Positions 43,463 through 47,078 of a DNA stretch of 47,078 bases are shown here, one piece after another. The translations under genes were made by a program, and so were the position numbers. Location of the stretch: positions 1 through 47,078 of the forward strand of contig JAGWAL010000010.1 in assembly GCA_021296415.1 (NCBI GenBank), written 5' to 3'. Within the stretch, counting starts at the first letter, position 1; every line of letters starts with the position of its first letter. The DNA comes from Acidimicrobiia bacterium. Its GTDB lineage: Bacteria; Actinomycetota; Acidimicrobiia; Acidimicrobiales; CATQHL01. Below the pieces are notes generated by a model, which saw only the letters and a list, made by a program, of their open reading frames with translations, ran no database searches and was not told the DNA's origin.

Positions 43463-44347
43463 TCACGTCCCGCCGGCCGCAGCCAGGACGACCATGGGAC
43501 GGAGTTCGTCGCCGCGGCGCTCATACATCGCCAGCAGCGATCCGGACGCATCCAGCACCGCCAGGGGGCCCTGATCCTCCAACCCGGTGGCAGGAAGGCG
43601 ACGACCGTGAGCCACCGCACTCGCCGCCGCCTCGCCGACGGTCAACGTGGCGTAGTCCCGCATGCCGGCGGCCGGCGCCAGGACCTCCAGCTGCTCCAGC
43701 GGCCGCGCCTCGGAGACCGTGAACGAGCCGACCGCGGTCCGCCGCAGCGACGTGAGGTGGGCACCACCGCCGAGCGCCGCACCCCAATCGGCGGCGAGAG
43801 TGCGCACGTACGTGCCCGACGAGCAGGCCACCGCGAACGTGGCGCTGGGCCTGGCCCCGGGAGCGAAGCCGGTCATCTCGAGACTTCGGACGTGAACCGT
43901 GCGCGGCTCCCGAGGCACCGTGCGCCCCTCCCGCGCCAGTTCGTGCAGGCGCCGGCCGCCCACCCTGACCGCCGACACCATGGGCGGGATCTGCTCGATC
44001 TCGCCGACGAGGCCGGCCCGCGCCGCACCGGCACGCTCCTCGGTCAGGTCGGACATGTCCCACGTGCCGACCACCCGACCGGCCGCATCGCACGTGTCGG
44101 TGGCAGCGCCGAAGACGACCGTCGCCTCGTAGGTCTTGCCGAGCGCCGTCAGGAACCGGAGCAGGCGCGTGGCGCGCCCCACCCCGAGAATCAGGACGCC
44201 GGTGGCATCGGGATCGAGGGTGCCCGCATGGCCCACCTTGCGGATCCCGAGCAGGCGCCTTGCCCGCGCCACCACGTCGTGCGAGGTGCATCCCGGCTCC
44301 TTGTCGATCACCGCGAAGCCCTCACGGCGATCTTCCCGGGTCGTCAC
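43463..44347 (-). CDS. truB: tRNA pseudouridine-55 synthase
   Basis: Makes pseudouridine 55 in the T-loop of tRNAs. 294 residues. Catalytic Asp45 in [56 protein letters not shown] and [14 protein letters not shown] motifs; C-terminal PUA-like region. The GTG at 44347 overlaps the rbfA stop (GTGA). ribF, commonly next to truB, is absent here. Confidence 0.95.
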   Translation of the reverse strand: MTTREDRREGFAVIDKEPGCTSHDVVARARRLLGIRKVGHAGTLDPDATGVLILGVGRATRLLRFLTALGKTYEATVVFGAATDTCDAAGRVVGTWDMSDLTEERAGAARAGLVGEIEQIPPMVSAVRVGGRRLHELAREGRTVPREPRTVHVRSLEMTGFAPGARPSATFAVACSSGTYVRTLAADWGAALGGGAHLTSLRRTAVGSFTVSEARPLEQLEVLAPAAGMRDYATLTVGEAAASAVAHGRRLPATGLEDQGPLAVLDASGSLLAMYERRGDELRPMVVLAAAGGT

Positions 44348-44760
44348 GGCGCGGGAGCGTCCTCGTCGGCCGGCCGCGCCGGGGGATCGTCCGCACCGTG
44401 CGTCTCGTGGCGGAGGGAGCGCAGGATCTCCTCCACCCGAGCGCCGGCGTGCATGCCCTCATCGGGGTGGAACCGCAGGCTCGGCACCCGGCGAACGTGC
44501 GCCTGGCGACCCACCGCCGACTGGAGCCGGCGCCGGTGGCGGCCCAGGACCTCCACCGCAGCCGCCTCGAGGTCGGGATCCAGATCGACGGTGGAGAAGT
44601 ACACGTCGGCGAACGCCAGGTCGCGGTCCACCTCCACGCCCGTGATCGTCACGAAGGCCAAGCGGTCGTCGTCGATCCGGGTCAGCTCGTCGGCCAGAAT
44701 CTCGCGAAGCAGCTCCCCCAGCCGATCCCCGCGCTCGAACCCGCGCCGCCGTGTGGCCAT
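44344..44760 (-). CDS. rbfA: Ribosome-binding factor A
   Basis: 30S maturation factor with a KH-like fold, 138 residues. GDRLGELLREILADELTRIDDDRLAFVTITGVEVDRDLAFADVYFS and VRRVPSLRFHPDEGM are typical. An acidic/proline-rich tail follows. ATG 44760 lies 1 bp after the ylxP stop; 4-bp overlap with truB. Confidence 0.94.
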   Translation of the reverse strand: MATRRRGFERGDRLGELLREILADELTRIDDDRLAFVTITGVEVDRDLAFADVYFSTVDLDPDLEAAAVEVLGRHRRRLQSAVGRQAHVRRVPSLRFHPDEGMHAGARVEEILRSLRHETHGADDPPARPADEDAPAP

Positions 44761-44761
44761 G

Positions 44762-45046
44762 TCAGTCGGTCTCCAGCCAGTAGCGGCGGACCTCAATCAC
44801 CTCGATGTCCGGCTGCGCCCACACGAACCGTTCCACGTCGTCCAGCAACTGGGCCGGGACCGAGACCGACCCGCTGACCACGGCGACGCCGAGAGCCGCA
44901 CGCTGCCAGAGATCCTGGTGGGACACCTCGGCGACCGACACGCCGAAGCGGCGCTGCAGGCGCTCCAACAGTGGGCGCAGCACGGACCGCTTCTCCTTCA
45001 GGGAGCGGGAGCCCGGAAGGCGGACATCCAGAATCATCGCAGCCAC
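44762..45046 (-). CDS. ylxP: DUF503 family protein (YlxP-like)
   Basis: Small conserved protein of the nusA-infB-rbfA cluster, 94 residues. Family core LPGSRSLKEKRSVLRPLLERLQRRFGVSVAEVSHQDLWQRAALGVAVVS. Role uncertain; a link to ribosome assembly is inferred from its neighbourhood. The GTG at 45046 (GCGAGG 5 nt upstream) gives the usual length; a later ATG at 45037 is possible. Confidence 0.9.
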   Translation of the reverse strand: MAAMILDVRLPGSRSLKEKRSVLRPLLERLQRRFGVSVAEVSHQDLWQRAALGVAVVSGSVSVPAQLLDDVERFVWAQPDIEVIEVRRYWLETD

Positions 45047-45078
45047 GGTCGCCTCGCTCAGGGTGACCTCCCGCCGAG

Positions 45079-47078
45079 CTAGGTGGGGAGAACCTCGCGT
45101 TCGTCGAAGGTCTCGATGACGTCCCCGGACTTGAGGTCCTGGAAGTTGGACAGGCCGATGCCGCACTCGAATCCGGCGCGTACCTCGGCGACGTCGTCCT
45201 TGAACCGCCGGAGCGAGCGGATCTCCCCCTTCCAGATGACGGTGCCCTCGCGCAGGAAGCGCACCTTCGAGCCGCGGGTGATGACCCCGTGCTGTACGTA
45301 GCACCCCGCAACCGCGCCCACGCCGCGGATCCGGAACACCTCGCGCACCTCGGCCTCGCCGGTGACGTGCTCCTCGTAGCTGGGTGCCAGCAGGCCCAGC
45401 AGCGCGGCCTGGACGTCGTCGATGATCTGGTAGATCACCTCGTACGTGCGGATCTCCACCTGCTCGACGTCGGCGAGCGCCCGCGCCTTGCGGTCGGGGC
45501 GGACGTTGAATCCGATGATGGTCGCCCCGGCGGTGGCCGCCAGTTGGATGTCGTTCTCGGTGATGGCGCCCACGGCTCTGTGCACGAAGATCATCTTCAC
45601 GTCGTCGCGCTCGATCTTGCGCAACGCGTCGATCACGGCCTCGAGGGAGCCGTTCATGTCGGCCTTCACGATGAGCTTCAGCGTGGCCGTCTCGCCCGCC
45701 TGGATCTCCTGGAAGATGTCCTCCAGCCGGCCACCACTGGCGACGACCGACAGGTCGCGGCCCAGGCCGGCGATCCGCTGCCAGTGCTCGCGCGTGCTCG
45801 CCACGCGCGCCGCGATCTTCTCGCTGGGGGCCACCGCGAAGGTGGCGCCTGCCGACGCCGGTGCCGACAGTCCCAGCACGCGGATCGGGCTGCCGGGCGT
45901 CGCCCTGTCCACCTGCTCGCCCCGGTCGTTGATGAGGGCCCGCACCCGGCCCCAGGCCGCGCCCGCCACGACCGGTTCACCGACCTGCAGGCAGCCGTCC
46001 TGGACCAGCAGGGTCGCCACCGGCCCGCGCCCGACATCCAGATGCGACTCGAGCACGACACCCTCGGCCCGCCCGTCGGGGTGGGCCCGCAACTCCTCCA
46101 GCTCGGCAACCACCAGGATGTGTTCCAGGAGGTCCTCGATGCCGGTGTTCTGGAGCGCCGAGACCTCGACGGTGACCGTGTTGCCACCCCACTGCTCGGG
46201 AACGAGATCCTGCTCCGCCAGCTGCTGCATCACCCGGGTGGGGTTGGCGTTGGGCCTGTCGATCTTGTTCAGCGCCACCACGATCGGCACCTCGGCCGCG
46301 TTCGCGTGGCTGATCGCCTCGAGCGTCTGGGGCATCACCCCATCGTCGGCCGCCACGACCAGGACCACGATGTCGGTGGCATCGGCGCCGCGTGCCCGCA
46401 TCGCCGTGAAAGCCTCGTGGCCGGGCGTGTCGATGAACGTGATCCGATGGCCGTTGCGGCGCACCTGGTAGGCACCGATGTGCTGGGTGATGCCACCCGC
46501 TTCGCCGGTGGCGACGTCGGTGTTGCGAATCTGGTCCAGCAGCTTGGTCTTGCCGTGGTCCACGTGACCCATGACCGTCACGACCGGCGGGCGAACCTCG
46601 AGATCCGTGCCCTCGCCGCGGTCGATGGCCAGGAGCGCCTGTAACTCCGACTCCTTCTCCTGACCCGGGTCGACCAGCCGAACCTCGGCACCCAGGTCGG
46701 CGGCGAAGAGTTCGATCATCTCGTCGGGCAGCGACTGCGTGGCGGTCACCATCTCGCCGTTCTGCAGCAGGAATCGCACGACATCGGCGGCCGTCCGGTT
46801 CAGCTTCGGGCCGAGATCCTGAGGCGTGCAGAGACGCTCCACCACGACTTCCCCCGTCGGCACGGGAGCGTCCTCCGGCGTATAGCTGGGGACGTCCACG
46901 GGCTGCAACTCCTCGGCGAAACGGCGGCGGCGGCGGGTCTTGCGTCGTCTCTGCGGCTGGCGCCCCAGGCCGCCCCGTCCAGGCCCCCGGCCCCCGGGCG
47001 GGCCAGGTGGCCCGCCGCCGGGCGCGCGCGGTGCGCCTGCGGCCGGTGATCGTGGGGCTCCTGTCGATGGGGCCCGAG
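45079..47078 (-). CDS. infB: Translation initiation factor IF-2, 5' end outside the window
   Basis: GTPase that places initiator tRNA on the ribosome. At least 666 residues are visible; the frame is open to the right edge. Visible N-terminal part is Gly/Pro/Arg-rich with a basic [15 protein letters not shown] stretch, then the IF2-N region ([33 protein letters not shown]). The GTPase domain has G1 GHVDHGKT, G3 DTPGHEAF and G4 NKID. Domains II-IV end in [25 protein letters not shown]. Start of the conserved infB-ylxP-rbfA-truB-rpsO-pnp run. Confidence 0.97.
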   Translation of the reverse strand, partial: RAPSTGAPRSPAAGAPRAPGGGPPGPPGGRGPGRGGLGRQPQRRRKTRRRRRFAEELQPVDVPSYTPEDAPVPTGEVVVERLCTPQDLGPKLNRTAADVVRFLLQNGEMVTATQSLPDEMIELFAADLGAEVRLVDPGQEKESELQALLAIDRGEGTDLEVRPPVVTVMGHVDHGKTKLLDQIRNTDVATGEAGGITQHIGAYQVRRNGHRITFIDTPGHEAFTAMRARGADATDIVVLVVAADDGVMPQTLEAISHANAAEVPIVVALNKIDRPNANPTRVMQQLAEQDLVPEQWGGNTVTVEVSALQNTGIEDLLEHILVVAELEELRAHPDGRAEGVVLESHLDVGRGPVATLLVQDGCLQVGEPVVAGAAWGRVRALINDRGEQVDRATPGSPIRVLGLSAPASAGATFAVAPSEKIAARVASTREHWQRIAGLGRDLSVVASGGRLEDIFQEIQAGETATLKLIVKADMNGSLEAVIDALRKIERDDVKMIFVHRAVGAITENDIQLAATAGATIIGFNVRPDRKARALADVEQVEIRTYEVIYQIIDDVQAALLGLLAPSYEEHVTGEAEVREVFRIRGVGAVAGCYVQHGVITRGSKVRFLREGTVIWKGEIRSLRRFKDDVAEVRAGFECGIGLSNFQDLKSGDVIETFDEREVLPT

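Overview
The window is a high-GC chromosomal segment of an actinobacterium. An Acidimicrobiia-type lineage is my best guess. The evidence is the core order infB-ylxP-rbfA-truB-rpsO-pnp-dapB, dapA next to rnj, a LexA-controlled imuA-imuB-dnaE2 mutasome with CGAAC-N4-GTTCG boxes, and many genes with a TAnnnT -10 hexamer 6-8 nt before the start codon (leaderless transcripts). No phage, IS element, CRISPR array or complete tRNA/rRNA gene is visible.

Layout. 1-4048 (-): a complete branched-chain amino-acid/amide-type ABC importer (livF-G-H-M), then the start of its binding lipoprotein, cut by the window edge. 4240-9995 (+): full-length Lhr helicase overlapping an FGGY sugar kinase. 10005-17933: a catabolic/accessory zone with a MhpD-like hydratase, an RNase Z-like MBL hydrolase, two tandem alkylsulfatase-like MBL enzymes, a frameshifted NCS2 permease fused to a C-terminal ATPase-like domain, a SnoaL-like protein and an LLM flavin oxidoreductase. 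18149-21383 (+): an MBOAT acyltransferase paired with a membrane-anchored SGNH hydrolase whose frame breaks at a run of eight G. 21435-21785 (+): an ArsC-family arsenate reductase whose catalytic Cys12 codon is TGA. 21844-27030 (+): two oligopeptide-type ABC ATPases, an MFS efflux pump and two tandem SDR paralogues. 27041-29627 (-): rnj and dapA. 29679-35716 (-): dnaE2, imuB, imuA. 35912-38941 (-): SURF1, an SRPBCC protein and an amidase. 39339-47078 (-): dapB, pnp, rpsO, truB, rbfA, ylxP and infB (5' end outside the window).

The most notable object is the ArsC gene. The TGA sits exactly at the nucleophile position, the downstream frame is fully conserved to a natural stop, all three substrate-binding arginines are present, and a hairpin fitting the bacterial SECIS rules lies 29 nt after the TGA. 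I read it as a probable selenocysteine-containing arsenate reductase. Other points worth checking are a PNPase with a long Arg/Asp/Gly repeat tail, an SDR with Tyr replaced by Phe in its active site, an alkylsulfatase-like protein extended through a palindromic repeat into its convergent neighbour, and a tmRNA-3'-end-like fragment between the amidase and dapB.
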